A stretch of 64,000 nucleotides of DNA from Thalassobius sp. I31.1. GTDB lineage: Bacteria; Pseudomonadota; Alphaproteobacteria; Rhodobacterales; Rhodobacteraceae. The position numbers were made by a program, and so were the translations under genes. A model generated the notes under the pieces. The model was not told the DNA's origin, did not search any database, and saw only the letters and a program-made list of their open reading frames with translations. The stretch lies in assembly GCF_003031585.1 (NCBI RefSeq), contig NZ_PWAA01000063.1:118142-182141 (forward strand), in the 5' to 3' direction. Position 1 is the stretch's first letter; each line of letters starts with the position of its first letter. This document shows, in pieces, positions 1-8,459 of this stretch.

Positions 1-354
1 GGCGTCAAAGGGCAGGGTTTTGCGCAAGGACGGTGAGGCGGCAGCGGTGCCCGCCATCAGCCCCATACGCACGACCTCGATCACAGTGAAAGGGAAAGCC
101 AGCGGCGTGGACTGGGCCAGAACACCCCGCAATGCGGCCTGCTCGGATACGGGGATCTGCTGCAGATCCCGTTCGTTCAGCATGACAGATCCCTGATAGG
201 GAAGATCCCCGGTCAGGGCCCGCAAAAGCGTGGTTTTCCCGCAGCCATTCGGGCCGATGATGGCGGTGAACTGTCCGGGCGTGGCCTGCAGGTTAACGCC
301 ATGCAGGATCTGTTTCCTGCCGATGGACAGGGTGATATTTTCAGCGTTCAGCAT
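1..354 (-). CDS. hmuV: Heme ABC transporter ATP-binding protein HmuV (partial, C-terminus beyond window)
   Basis: This is the N-terminal 118 residues of an ABC ATPase; the rest runs off the left edge. The ATG at 354-352 follows the hmuU stop by three bases, so the two are translationally coupled. A Walker A motif GPNGCGKTT lies near residues 33-41, preceded by the usual ABC beta strands. The Q-loop region (around VLAQST) is also visible. The LSGGE signature and Walker B are outside the window. HmuV proteins power import of heme across the inner membrane together with HmuU and the periplasmic HmuT. The specific name rests on the adjacent hmuU, hmuT and hmuS genes; the visible part alone would only say iron/heme/B12-type ATPase. 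Confidence 0.9.
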   Translation of the reverse strand, partial: MLNAENITLSIGRKQILHGVNLQATPGQFTAIIGPNGCGKTTLLRALTGDLPYQGSVMLNERDLQQIPVSEQAALRGVLAQSTPLAFPFTVIEVVRMGLMAGTAAASPSLRKTLPFDA

Positions 355-357
355 GGT

Positions 358-1446
358 TTACATATCCAACACGCCACGACGGCGCAGCAAAATCCAGAGG
401 AAAACAGGTGAACCCAGCACAGCGGTGACAATGCCGATCGGCAGCTCTGCCGGCGCAATGATCACCCGGCTGATCATGTCTGAGATCAGCAGAAGGATCG
501 CCCCGAGAAGGGCTGCGTTTGGCAGAAGGTAACGATGATCCGGCCCGATGGCGAGGCGCAGAAGATGGGGCACGACGATGCCGATAAACCCGATGCCACC
601 AGTGGCGGCAACAGCGGCGCCCGTGGCGGCGGCAACGGACAGGATCGACAGGCGTTTCACCCTTTGCACATTGATCCCAATATGACGCGCGGCAGCTTCG
701 CCCAGGGACAGGCCGTTCAGCCCTTTGCCAAGGAGGGGTGCAACAGAAATTGCCAGCAAAATCACGGGGGCGGTGACAAGCACCTTCAGCCAGGTCGCCC
801 CGGCCAGCGATCCCATGCCCCAGAAGGTCAGATCCCGCAGCTGATCATCATTGGCCTGATAAATCAGGATGCCGCCAACTGCGCCGGACAATGCCCCCAG
901 CGCGATACCTGCCAACAACATCGTTGCAACAGAGGTCTGCCCGCGCCGGGTGGCCACGCGGTACAGAAGCAGGGTTGTGCCCCAGCCCCCCAGGAAAGCG
1001 GCAAGGGGTACAAGGAAATACCCCGTGGCCTCGCGGATCGCCAGTGGCAGATGCCCGACCAGGACAATCGCGCTGACAGCCGCCAGCCCCGCGCCCGCGT
1101 TCACACCCACAAGGCCGGGATCAGCCAGGGGGTTGCGAAACAACCCCTGCATCAGGGCACCGCAGACCGCCAGAGACGCGCCCACAAGAATGCCCATCGC
1201 AAGGCGCGGCAGGCGGATATCCCACAGCACGACTTTGTCTCGCAGGCTGATCTCTTCGCCGTGAATAAGGGCGCTTAGTGCATCCAGCAATGATGTGCCT
1301 GCCGCCCCGGTTGTCAGGCTGAAATAGCTGGTCACAACAAGAAGCCCGGTCAGGATCAGGATCATCTGGCGGGCAGAATGGGACCGGTCCCGGATCGGGG
1401 GAATAGGGGAGGCCACGGCTTCGGATGCGTCTGTCAGCATAGACAT
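358..1446 (-). CDS. hmuU: Heme ABC transporter permease HmuU (FecCD family)
   Basis: A 362-residue, very hydrophobic FecCD/BtuC-type permease with about ten membrane segments and the typical signatures GALMQGLFRNPLADPG near the N-terminus and GFIGIVVPHLLR in the C-terminal half. It forms the inner-membrane channel for heme taken from HmuT and driven by HmuV. The start at 1446 has GAGGG six bases upstream. An internal Met two codons in is a weaker alternative. The gene starts two bases after the hmuT stop and ends three bases before hmuV. The family alone does not separate heme from siderophore transporters; the heme assignment follows from the hmuS, hmuT and receptor neighbours. Confidence 0.93.
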   Translation of the reverse strand: MSMLTDASEAVASPIPPIRDRSHSARQMILILTGLLVVTSYFSLTTGAAGTSLLDALSALIHGEEISLRDKVVLWDIRLPRLAMGILVGASLAVCGALMQGLFRNPLADPGLVGVNAGAGLAAVSAIVLVGHLPLAIREATGYFLVPLAAFLGGWGTTLLLYRVATRRGQTSVATMLLAGIALGALSGAVGGILIYQANDDQLRDLTFWGMGSLAGATWLKVLVTAPVILLAISVAPLLGKGLNGLSLGEAAARHIGINVQRVKRLSILSVAAATGAAVAATGGIGFIGIVVPHLLRLAIGPDHRYLLPNAALLGAILLLISDMISRVIIAPAELPIGIVTAVLGSPVFLWILLRRRGVLDM

Positions 1447-1448
1447 GA

Positions 1449-2315
1449 TCAGCCCTCACCCCCGCCATAAAGCGCTTCGGCCAGCAGCTGAACGCCCTGT
1501 GCCGCACGCGGGCCAAAACCCAGCAGCAGCGTGCCATCAATGCGGATGACTTTTGCGTTTTGTCCCGCCGGGGTCAGGGCAACGGCGGGATGCGCCAGGA
1601 TGTCTTCGGTGGATGTGCTGTGATCCCCGCGCGGGGCCATCATCAGGATTGCATCCGGGGCGAGTTCGATAATCGCCTCATCAGACAGGGTGCGGTATTC
1701 TTCAAACACCTGAATGGCATTTTCCGCCCCGGCCATTTTGATGATGCCATCACCACGTGTGTTCAGCCCGCCGACATTCAGACGACCGCCCGGCATGGAC
1801 AGCACAAACAGCACCCGGGGTTTTGCATCACCTGCACGTTCCGCAGCCATGGCTTCGACCGTGGCCAGTTCCGCGCCAATGCGTTCCGCAAGTTCCGCGC
1901 CTTTTTCAGGCACGCCCAGAACGGTGGATACAGATGTGATCCGGTCCAGAATGCCCTGTGTCGAATACCCCCCGGGCACGGGTACGAAAGGCACGCCGGC
2001 CTCTGTCAGGATATCAATCGTTTCCTGGGGGCCGGAACCTGGTTCGGTCAGCACAAGATCAGGGTTCACCGACAGCACCCCTTCCGGGGAAAGGCGGCGC
2101 ATATAGCCGACGTCAGGCAGATCATGCACCGCAGGCGGATAGACCGAAGTGGTGTCGCGGGCGACAAGACGGTGTTCTTCGCCCAGCTCGTAAATGATTT
2201 CGGTGACCGCGCCACCGACAGAGGCAATGCGGTTTGCATCCGGATGGCTGTCCTGTGCCTGCAGGGGCAGGGCGAAGAATGCGGCGGTCAGGGTTGCTGT
2301 TGTCAGGAACCTCAT
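1449..2315 (-). CDS. hmuT: Periplasmic hemin-binding protein HmuT
   Basis: A 288-residue substrate-binding protein of the helical-backbone metal receptor class. It begins with a signal peptide ending near LQAQ (about residue 21). The mature part has RIASVGGAVTEIIYELG and VGYMRRLSPEGVLS. The tyrosine of this second motif lies where ShuT/HmuT-type proteins carry their heme-ligand tyrosine (recalled, not aligned). HmuT would carry heme from the outer-membrane receptor to HmuU/HmuV. The ATG overlaps the hmuS stop as ATGA (2315-2312), a coupled start. Length matches the family. Confidence 0.92.
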   Translation of the reverse strand: MRFLTTATLTAAFFALPLQAQDSHPDANRIASVGGAVTEIIYELGEEHRLVARDTTSVYPPAVHDLPDVGYMRRLSPEGVLSVNPDLVLTEPGSGPQETIDILTEAGVPFVPVPGGYSTQGILDRITSVSTVLGVPEKGAELAERIGAELATVEAMAAERAGDAKPRVLFVLSMPGGRLNVGGLNTRGDGIIKMAGAENAIQVFEEYRTLSDEAIIELAPDAILMMAPRGDHSTSTEDILAHPAVALTPAGQNAKVIRIDGTLLLGFGPRAAQGVQLLAEALYGGGEG

Positions 2316-3373
2316 TGGTCCGCCTCCATGTCGGTCAGAGTGCCTACGATCTCATCCCACAGGGTCACCATGGTTTCGTCTGTCCGGCGATCCGGGAAAA
2401 TTTGCAGGATGATCCGGCCTTCAGGGTCAAAGGCCTCCAGCGAAACAGCCGGGCCGCGTTTGGTGGGTTTGGTCACGACATAAACTTCGGCCACGTGATC
2501 CTCGCGCAGGTGCATGTCAAAGCGGGGATCCAGTACGTTAAACCACGGCCCCATGCGTTTCAGGTTTTTGGCAGGCCCGCCGTGGATCTGAATACAGCCC
2601 CGGTTGCCGACGAATATCATCACCTCGGCGTCCTTGGCTGACACGGCTTCAAGCGCTTTTGACACGCTGTCATTTTCCACACGGCGCACATAGGGGGCAC
2701 CGGCGATCCGGTAGGCACCCAGACGGTTCATCTTCAGTTGGGACACGATGCGGCCGAACTGATGCGTGTCGGTCATCTGATCCCATTCGGCGCGCAGTTT
2801 TTCGGCCTTTTCCGGGTCTGCTTTTGGCATTTCCGGGGCGCCTTTGGTGCGGAATTCAAGGTCCGTGACCTGATCGCTGAGTTTCAGGTTTTCTACGATC
2901 TCATCCCAGGCGTCATGATTGCTGCCTTCGCGCAGGTGGATCTTATGCACGGCCATGCCTGTGCTGCTAAAGATCTGCAGGCTGCGGCGCGGGCCGTTTT
3001 CGCCGGGCTTTTCAACTGCAAAGGCATGGGTCCAGAATTTACCGAAAATCCGCAGATCCACATCCGGCCCCAGCACCATCGACGCATGCTGCCCGTCGTG
3101 CCATTCGTCATAGGTGCCAACGCGTTCAATGACGCAGCTTTCGTTGCGGGTCAGGGCCAGGACTTCGCCCAGTTTTTTCGCGGCCTGAATAATGTCATCG
3201 GGTGTGGCGGTGATGCGTGTCACGCGCTGCCCGTCAAATTCACCGGTGTAAGCGGCGAGAAATTCGGCCTCGCTTATTCCAAGGCTATCCGCGAAATCGC
3301 GTTCGCGGCTTTGTGGGTTTTCAGTGCGTGCAGCGCGGATTTGTGCGGCGGTGAGTTTTGTTTCGTCCAGCAT
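2312..3373 (-). CDS. hmuS: Hemin-degrading factor / cytoplasmic heme protein HmuS
   Basis: A HemS/ChuS/HmuS-type protein of two tandem homologous halves that binds heme in the cytoplasm after import and hands it on or degrades it. Family features are RERDFADSLGISEAEF near the N-terminus, a first repeat with WHDGQHASMVLGPDVDLRIF and a second with DTHQFGRI, whose histidine is a plausible axial heme ligand. I place the start at 3373, which has GGAAG seven bases upstream and gives 353 residues, the usual family length. An in-frame ATG at 3421 adds 16 residues but has no good ribosome site. It is the first gene of the leftward hmuSTUV operon and overlaps hmuT by four bases. Confidence 0.9.
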   Translation of the reverse strand: MLDETKLTAAQIRAARTENPQSRERDFADSLGISEAEFLAAYTGEFDGQRVTRITATPDDIIQAAKKLGEVLALTRNESCVIERVGTYDEWHDGQHASMVLGPDVDLRIFGKFWTHAFAVEKPGENGPRRSLQIFSSTGMAVHKIHLREGSNHDAWDEIVENLKLSDQVTDLEFRTKGAPEMPKADPEKAEKLRAEWDQMTDTHQFGRIVSQLKMNRLGAYRIAGAPYVRRVENDSVSKALEAVSAKDAEVMIFVGNRGCIQIHGGPAKNLKRMGPWFNVLDPRFDMHLREDHVAEVYVVTKPTKRGPAVSLEAFDPEGRIILQIFPDRRTDETMVTLWDEIVGTLTDMEADQ

Positions 3374-3471
3374 ATCAAAGCTTCCGGGATCTGGCTTTGT
3401 CTGGCTTGGATGCGTGGTCATCCGTTGCTGGAGCGTGTTTAAGAATTCGTCACAAAGGGGTTTTTCATTAG

Positions 3472-3488
3472 TTGACAGTTTTAGTCAA
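3472..3488. promoter_or_regulatory. Iron-responsive operator (TGA-N9-TCA palindrome)
   Basis: TTGAC at 3472-3476 and GTCAA at 3484-3488 form a perfect inverted repeat that contains exactly TGA-N9-TCA. This is the IRO/RirA-type consensus described for iron regulation in Rhizobiales and used across alphaproteobacteria. It sits in the gap between hmuS and the heme receptor gene, so one site could repress both arms when iron is plentiful. Which regulator binds (RirA, another Rrf2 protein or Irr) cannot be read from the sequence. Confidence 0.6.
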
Positions 3489-3599
3489 GTTCATTATCGA
3501 ACCCTTCGACTTCTCCGGGAAACATCCGGCGACGGGATCACGACGCCAGCCTGCATCACGCATGCCAGCCCGACGCAAAATATGGATGAGGGGAAGAAC

Positions 3600-5651
3600 A
3601 TGCACGGACATGCTTCACAAAAACGCAGACTGCTGGCGACCACCACGCTGGCCGGTCTTATGGTCGCGACACTTGCGGCACCTGTCATGGCGCAGGAAAC
3701 ACCTGAAGAACCCGGTTTCTTCACAATGCTGGGTCGCCTGGTCTTTGGCGCCGGTTCTGAACGTGTGGCGATTGATGTGCCACAGGCTGTGACTGTGCTG
3801 AACCAGGACGATATCGATCGTGAACAGGCAACGACAGTTGGTGACGTTCTGGAACGCATTCCAGGCGTGACAACCGTTGGTTCTGAAAGCCGCTGGGGCG
3901 AAAGCTTTAATATTCGTGGTATCGGCGGCGGTGGATCCGCAGATGAGCCGCGCATCATTATGCAGATTGATGGCGTTGGCAAATATTATGAACAGTACCG
4001 TATGGGATCGCTCTTTTCTGAGCCGGAATTCCTGAAACGTGTCGAAGTCCTGCGCGGTCCGTCATCCTCTACGCTTTATGGTTCAGGTGCCATTGCGGGT
4101 GTGATTGCGATGGAAACTGTCGATGCCTCAGATGTTATCGAAGAAGAAGGTGATACCTTTGCACTGCGACAGCGACTGCAGTTCAGCGACAATGGGAACG
4201 GGCGCCTTTCCAGCTCGCTTCTGGCCTTTGCGCCGAATGATCAGTTTGAGGCGCTTTTTGGCTACACCTGGCGTGACTCTGACATTGCGGAAAGCGGGAA
4301 TGGCACGCCTTTGCATGGGACAGAAGGTATTTCCCGTGGGCTTCTGGCCAAGGCTGCCTACAGCTTTGGTGGCGCGCATTCTGTTGAAATGTCTTATCTG
4401 CGCGATGATTCATCCATCAATGATCAGCCGTATAATCTGGTAGATGCGACCACGACCTGGGGCACTGTGGATCGGGACATTCAGGACAGCACCGCAATCT
4501 TCCTGTATAATTTCAATCCGGAAGACAATGACCTGATCAATCTGGATGCGCAGCTGTCTTATGCAGAAACTGCGGTCGATATGGAGGATGCCCAGGGCAC
4601 GTTTATCCCGCCGGCGGACTATGCCTATGAAACGGTTACACTGAAACTGGAAAACCGGGCAGAATGGTCAGGTGCCAATTTCGAAAACTATCTGACAGCG
4701 GGTTTCTCTGTTGCGGAACAGGATCGTCGTGCCGAAGAAATTACCGGCGGGACGGGTTTTTCTTATCATCCTGAAGGGACGGCAAGAACGACAAGCATCT
4801 ATGCGCAGAATGAACTGATCTTCGATGACCGGTTCACCATTATTACCGGCCTGCGCGCGGATCATCAGAAGATGACACCCGGCCCGCTTGTTCCGACAAT
4901 CAACGAAACCTCTGATACGGCTTATGCCGCGAACCTTGCGCTTCATTATGCGTTTGATAACGGCTGGGCGGCTTTCGGGTCTGCGTCCTATACCGAACGT
5001 CTTCCCGTTCTGGATGAAATATATGACACCCGTGCCACAAGTGGCGGTGCGACAGATGCTGCCCTGGGAACGCTGCGTGCTGAAACCAGCCGTAACTTTG
5101 AACTGGGGGCGGCATGGTCCGGTGAACAACTGTTCAATGATGATGACAGCCTGTCCTTCAAAGGGGTGGTATTCAGCAATGACCTGTCAGATCAGATCGC
5201 ACGAAACAATGCGGGCACGGCTGTCGGGGCAATTTCGCCGACCTATATCAACCTTGGCAGCAACCGCATTTCGGGTGTTGAGCTTGAAGCGTCTTATGAG
5301 ACAGAGGCTTTCTTCGGGTCGCTTGCCTATACGCATCTGACCAGCACGAATGCCGACTATGAGCTGCCCGCAGATGCCATGCAGCTTTCCCTGGGGACAC
5401 GTTTGCCGGATCAGAACCTTGAATTCGGCTGGAGCGTTGCACTGGTAGAAGGCGCATCTGATGGCACCCCGGGATATGGCGTGCATGACGCTTATGCGCT
5501 TTGGAAGCCTGATCAGGGTCTGATGGACGGTGTTGGTGTGCGCCTTGGTGTATCCAACCTGTTTGATAAACAGTACCGCTCTAATCTGCAGTCATCACAG
5601 ACGTCCCGGATCGGTCGAACTGTCAGCCTGACACTGACCAAAACCTTCTGA
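3600..5651 (+). CDS. hmuR: TonB-dependent outer-membrane heme receptor
   Basis: A 683-residue TonB-dependent receptor. A signal peptide ends at about PVMAQ, a plug domain follows (IPGVTTVGSESRWGESFNIRG, then VEVLRGPSSSTLYGSGAIAGVI), and a beta-barrel ends in the aromatic residue F (TLTKTF) typical of BAM substrates. It would take up heme using energy from the ExbB/ExbD/TonB proteins encoded just downstream. I start it at the ATG at 3600, preceded by GAGGGGAAGAAC, which gives a normal signal peptide. The frame stays open back to 3324 but upstream codons overlap hmuS. The heme substrate is inferred from the hmu neighbours. The gene is divergent from hmuS and probably under the iron operator. 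Confidence 0.9.
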   Translation: MHGHASQKRRLLATTTLAGLMVATLAAPVMAQETPEEPGFFTMLGRLVFGAGSERVAIDVPQAVTVLNQDDIDREQATTVGDVLERIPGVTTVGSESRWGESFNIRGIGGGGSADEPRIIMQIDGVGKYYEQYRMGSLFSEPEFLKRVEVLRGPSSSTLYGSGAIAGVIAMETVDASDVIEEEGDTFALRQRLQFSDNGNGRLSSSLLAFAPNDQFEALFGYTWRDSDIAESGNGTPLHGTEGISRGLLAKAAYSFGGAHSVEMSYLRDDSSINDQPYNLVDATTTWGTVDRDIQDSTAIFLYNFNPEDNDLINLDAQLSYAETAVDMEDAQGTFIPPADYAYETVTLKLENRAEWSGANFENYLTAGFSVAEQDRRAEEITGGTGFSYHPEGTARTTSIYAQNELIFDDRFTIITGLRADHQKMTPGPLVPTINETSDTAYAANLALHYAFDNGWAAFGSASYTERLPVLDEIYDTRATSGGATDAALGTLRAETSRNFELGAAWSGEQLFNDDDSLSFKGVVFSNDLSDQIARNNAGTAVGAISPTYINLGSNRISGVELEASYETEAFFGSLAYTHLTSTNADYELPADAMQLSLGTRLPDQNLEFGWSVALVEGASDGTPGYGVHDAYALWKPDQGLMDGVGVRLGVSNLFDKQYRSNLQSSQTSRIGRTVSLTLTKTF

Positions 5652-5668
5652 TCGTAAAGGAAAGACCT

Positions 5669-6121
5669 ATGAAAACCCATGATCGCAATTTCCCTCAGCT
5701 GGCGGGTGCATTGATATTGGCCGGACTGGCGGTCATGGGGGGACCGGCGCAGGCGGATACATCTGCGCCGGTCCCCGCGATTTCAATTGAACTGAATACA
5801 CTGACAGATGTTGAAGGTGGTTGTCGCCTTAGTTTTCTGGCGCAGAATTCGCTGGAAACGGACCTTGATCGTCTGGTGCTGGAAACCGTTCTGTTCACGA
5901 AAGAAGGGGCGGTGCAGACCCTGACTTTGTTTGATTTTCAGTCCCTGCCCACAGGCCGCCCGCGCGTGCGTCAGTTTGATCTGGCAGGCGCCAGCTGCGA
6001 CGGCCTGGGCAATATTCTGATCAATGGGGTGAACCAATGCGCAGGCGGCGATCTGGATGCGAATGCCTGCGCTGACGCCCTGAAACTGCAAAGCCGTACA
6101 GAGAATGAGGTGCTGGGATGA
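5669..6121 (+). CDS. Small secreted protein of the heme/TonB operon
   Basis: A 150-residue protein with a signal peptide (hydrophobic core ALILAGLAVMGG, cleavage after GPAQA). The mature part has four or five cysteines (GGCRLSF, ASCDG, NQCAGG, NACAD) that could form disulfides in the periplasm. I do not recognise a named domain. It lies 17 bases after the receptor gene and its stop overlaps the exbB start as ATGA, so it belongs to the operon. I recall a similar conserved hypothetical between receptor and exbB in other Rhodobacterales, but cannot verify this here. A periplasmic accessory role in heme uptake is a guess from position only. Confidence 0.75.
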   Translation: MKTHDRNFPQLAGALILAGLAVMGGPAQADTSAPVPAISIELNTLTDVEGGCRLSFLAQNSLETDLDRLVLETVLFTKEGAVQTLTLFDFQSLPTGRPRVRQFDLAGASCDGLGNILINGVNQCAGGDLDANACADALKLQSRTENEVLG

Positions 6122-6777
6122 ACTGGCTGACGTATACAATTGATGCCATTCGCGGCTTTATCACCCTGGGCGGTCCGGTGGTGGCCTTGCTGCTTTTGAT
6201 GTCTGTGCTGTCGCTTGCGGTGGTGCTTTACAAGATCATTCAGTTCCGTCGTTTTGGCGTGGGACGCCGGGCCAGTCTTGAGGTCGCGCTGATGGCCTGT
6301 GACCGGGGCGACATGAACGGATTACAACTTGGCATGCAGCGCAGCCGCAGTCATCTGCGCTTTGTTTTCAGTGAAACCCTTGAGGCTGATACTGCGGATA
6401 AAACCCGTCTGGCCGAACGCCTGGCGGCCCGTGTGGAAGATCGCCTGGCCCAGCTTGAAACCGGGTTCCGCCCGCTGGACACCATCGCGCAGACCGCACC
6501 GCTGCTGGGGCTGTTTGGCACGGTTCTGGGGATGATCGAAGCTTTTCAGAACCTGCAGGGCGCGGGTACATCTGTTGATCCATCACTGCTGGCGGGCGGG
6601 ATCTGGGTGGCGCTGATGACCACGGCGGTTGGCCTGGCTGTTTCTATGCCGACGGCACTGTTGCTGACCTGGCTTGAAAGCCGTGTCGCAGGGGAACGGG
6701 TGTTTGCGGATAAGGCCCTGAACATGCTGCTGTGCCCGGCGGAGCAGGTGAAAGAGCCGATCCATGCGGCGGCGTAA
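6118..6777 (+). CDS. exbB: Energy-transducing protein ExbB (MotA/TolQ/ExbB family)
   Basis: A 219-residue inner-membrane proton-channel subunit. The first membrane segment is near residues 20-42 (VVALLLLMSVLSLAVVLY). The conserved C-terminal segment carries LDTIAQTAPLLGLFGTVLGM and a final membrane helix (WVALMTTAVGLAVSMP). With ExbD it converts the proton gradient into TonB motion that opens the heme receptor. The start overlaps the preceding gene by four bases and the end overlaps the first exbD by 14 bases. The operon context makes ExbB rather than TolQ the right name. Confidence 0.92.
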   Translation: MNWLTYTIDAIRGFITLGGPVVALLLLMSVLSLAVVLYKIIQFRRFGVGRRASLEVALMACDRGDMNGLQLGMQRSRSHLRFVFSETLEADTADKTRLAERLAARVEDRLAQLETGFRPLDTIAQTAPLLGLFGTVLGMIEAFQNLQGAGTSVDPSLLAGGIWVALMTTAVGLAVSMPTALLLTWLESRVAGERVFADKALNMLLCPAEQVKEPIHAAA

Positions 6778-7156
6778 TCCCGGATTTGCGCGGCGGGCAC
6801 TGTCTATGACGCCGCTCATTGATATCATCTTTCTGCTTTTGCTGTTCTTTATGCTGACGTCCACTTTCACAAAATTTGCAGAGATTCCGCTGATCACAAC
6901 GGGGGAAACCCGCACGGAACCGGCGACACCGAAAAACCCGGTCTTTCTGCGTGTTGCAGAGGACGGGCTTTCGGTGAATGGGGCGCCAACGGATTTCGCC
7001 GATATCACCCGCGCGATCATTGACGCAAAAACCAGCGACGCGACAGAAACGCTTGTGCTGTTGTCGATTGAAGAAACCGTGCCTGCCCAGCTGTTTGTTG
7101 ATGCGCTGACGCGTTCGCGCGCGGTGCCGGATGTATCGGTGGTGGTGCTGCGATGA
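6764..7156 (+). CDS. exbD: ExbD-family biopolymer transporter, first copy
   Basis: A 130-residue ExbD/TolR protein. A short cytoplasmic basic tail (MRRRNPGFARRA) is followed by the conserved MTPLIDIIFLLLLFFMLTST membrane helix, in which the aspartate is the proton-carrying residue of the family. A periplasmic domain follows. It begins inside the last codons of exbB and ends with an ATGA overlap into a second exbD gene. It should assemble with ExbB as the proton channel of the TonB system. The second ExbD next door suggests a heteromeric complex. Confidence 0.9.
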   Translation: MRRRNPGFARRALSMTPLIDIIFLLLLFFMLTSTFTKFAEIPLITTGETRTEPATPKNPVFLRVAEDGLSVNGAPTDFADITRAIIDAKTSDATETLVLLSIEETVPAQLFVDALTRSRAVPDVSVVVLR

Positions 7157-7560
7157 GACGCAAGGGCGGACAGAAACGCAAAGCGACAGAACCCACAATT
7201 GCCCTGATCAATGTGGTCTTTCTGATGCTGATCTTCTTTCTCATCGCGGGTACGGTTTCGCCGCCTCTGGATGAGGAATTGAAACTTGTGAATGTGGAAG
7301 GCCTTGAGGGGCGGCCGCCACCCGATACGCTGATCCTGCATGCCGATGGTCATCTGTCGCTGCGGGGCGAAGTGGTTCTGCCGGAAGATATCGACATGTC
7401 AGACCTGCCGGATACCGATGAAGACGAAGACGGGCAGATCGCTTTGCGTCTTATCCCGGATCGTGACGTTCCCGCGATGACCTTGCTGGAAGTGACCGAC
7501 CAGCTGCGCCTGGCCGGGGCAACACAGATCTGGCTTGTTACCGAAAGAGGGTTGCAATGA
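7153..7560 (+). CDS. exbD: ExbD-family biopolymer transporter, second copy
   Basis: A 135-residue ExbD/TolR protein in tandem with the preceding one but clearly diverged from it. The N-terminus is basic (MRRKGGQKRKAT), and the membrane helix reads PTIALINVVFLMLIFFLIAG, with asparagine where the first copy has the key aspartate. The periplasmic part is acidic (LPDTDEDEDG). In proton-driven ExbD/TolR proteins the helix aspartate is essential, so this copy may be a structural or regulatory partner of the first ExbD. It is coupled by ATGA overlaps at both ends, to exbD and tonB. Confidence 0.85.
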   Translation: MRRKGGQKRKATEPTIALINVVFLMLIFFLIAGTVSPPLDEELKLVNVEGLEGRPPPDTLILHADGHLSLRGEVVLPEDIDMSDLPDTDEDEDGQIALRLIPDRDVPAMTLLEVTDQLRLAGATQIWLVTERGLQ

Positions 7561-8411
7561 AGCTACGATCTTCTGCTTTGGCCACCGGTGTTATCTGCAT
7601 TTCATTTGCGCTGCATGCGGCTGGATTTGGTCTGGGTTATGCCCCTTCAGAGGTGCAGGTCGCAGGCGGGGCGCCGGCTGAATTCGCCCGTCTTGGTTCC
7701 GGGTTTGAAGATATGGTGATGGGGATCGCCCAACCGGTTCAGCCGGACATGCCGGACGCGACAGAAGTCGCAGCCCTGTCGCCACCGCCGGTTCAGATGG
7801 CCAGTGTTTCCCCGCAGGTGCAGCAACCTGTAGCCTCTTCCATACCGGTGGAGGTGAACGTTACAGCCGTTGTTGCGGCAGATGTTGCCGTCAGTCCCGC
7901 ACCGGCTGAAACCGTTACCGCAGAACCGGATGTGACAGCACAGGACGCCGCCGCTGACACCCCGCGTCCACAGCGTCGCCCGGACCGGACCGAACGCCGT
8001 CAACCGGAACAACAACAGGCCCGCAGCGCGTCGCGTGGATCCAACAGCCGCCAGAACACGACCCGTGGTCAGGCGGATGGACGGCAGGACGCCACGGCGA
8101 CGGCAGCCTCTTCGGGGGCATCCGGGAATGCGCAGGCTGCAGGAAATGCGGCAGCATCCAATTATGATGGGCTGGTGTGGCGAAAACTATCGCGGACGCG
8201 GCGTGTCCGTTCCCGGGCACGGGGGGAAGTGACGATCAGCTTTCATGTTCAGGCCTCTGGCGCACCATCGCGCATCCGGGTGCGCCGATCTTCCGGGAAC
8301 CCAACAATTGACCAGGCCGCTGTTGATCATGTCGTCCGGGCAGGCCCCTTCCCACCGCCCCCAACAGGCGCACGCCGGGATTTCGGTTACACCTATGAAG
8401 CACGACGCTGA
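7557..8411 (+). CDS. tonB: Energy transducer TonB
   Basis: A 284-residue TonB. An N-terminal membrane anchor (about residues 7-27) is followed by a long Pro/Val/Ala- and later Gln/Arg-rich periplasmic linker. The C-terminal TonB domain (about residues 205-284) has GEVTISFHVQASGAPSRIRV and SSGNPTIDQAAVDHV. It spans the periplasm to touch the receptor plug and is driven by ExbB/ExbD. It is the last gene of the rightward operon and overlaps the second exbD by four bases. A hairpin directly after the stop probably ends transcription. Confidence 0.9.
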   Translation: MKLRSSALATGVICISFALHAAGFGLGYAPSEVQVAGGAPAEFARLGSGFEDMVMGIAQPVQPDMPDATEVAALSPPPVQMASVSPQVQQPVASSIPVEVNVTAVVAADVAVSPAPAETVTAEPDVTAQDAAADTPRPQRRPDRTERRQPEQQQARSASRGSNSRQNTTRGQADGRQDATATAASSGASGNAQAAGNAAASNYDGLVWRKLSRTRRVRSRARGEVTISFHVQASGAPSRIRVRRSSGNPTIDQAAVDHVVRAGPFPPPPTGARRDFGYTYEARR

Positions 8412-8416
8412 AGGAT

Positions 8417-8436
8417 ATGCCTGTGGGTGCAGGCAT
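8417..8436 (+). terminator. Probable terminator of the receptor-tonB operon
   Basis: ATGCCTG at 8417-8423 and CAGGCAT at 8430-8436 form a perfect 7-bp stem with a 6-base loop, six bases after the tonB stop. The downstream tract (ctgatttattg) is only moderately T-rich, so termination may be partial. Confidence 0.5.
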
Positions 8437-8459
8437 CTGATTTATTGAAGGAAAGGCCG

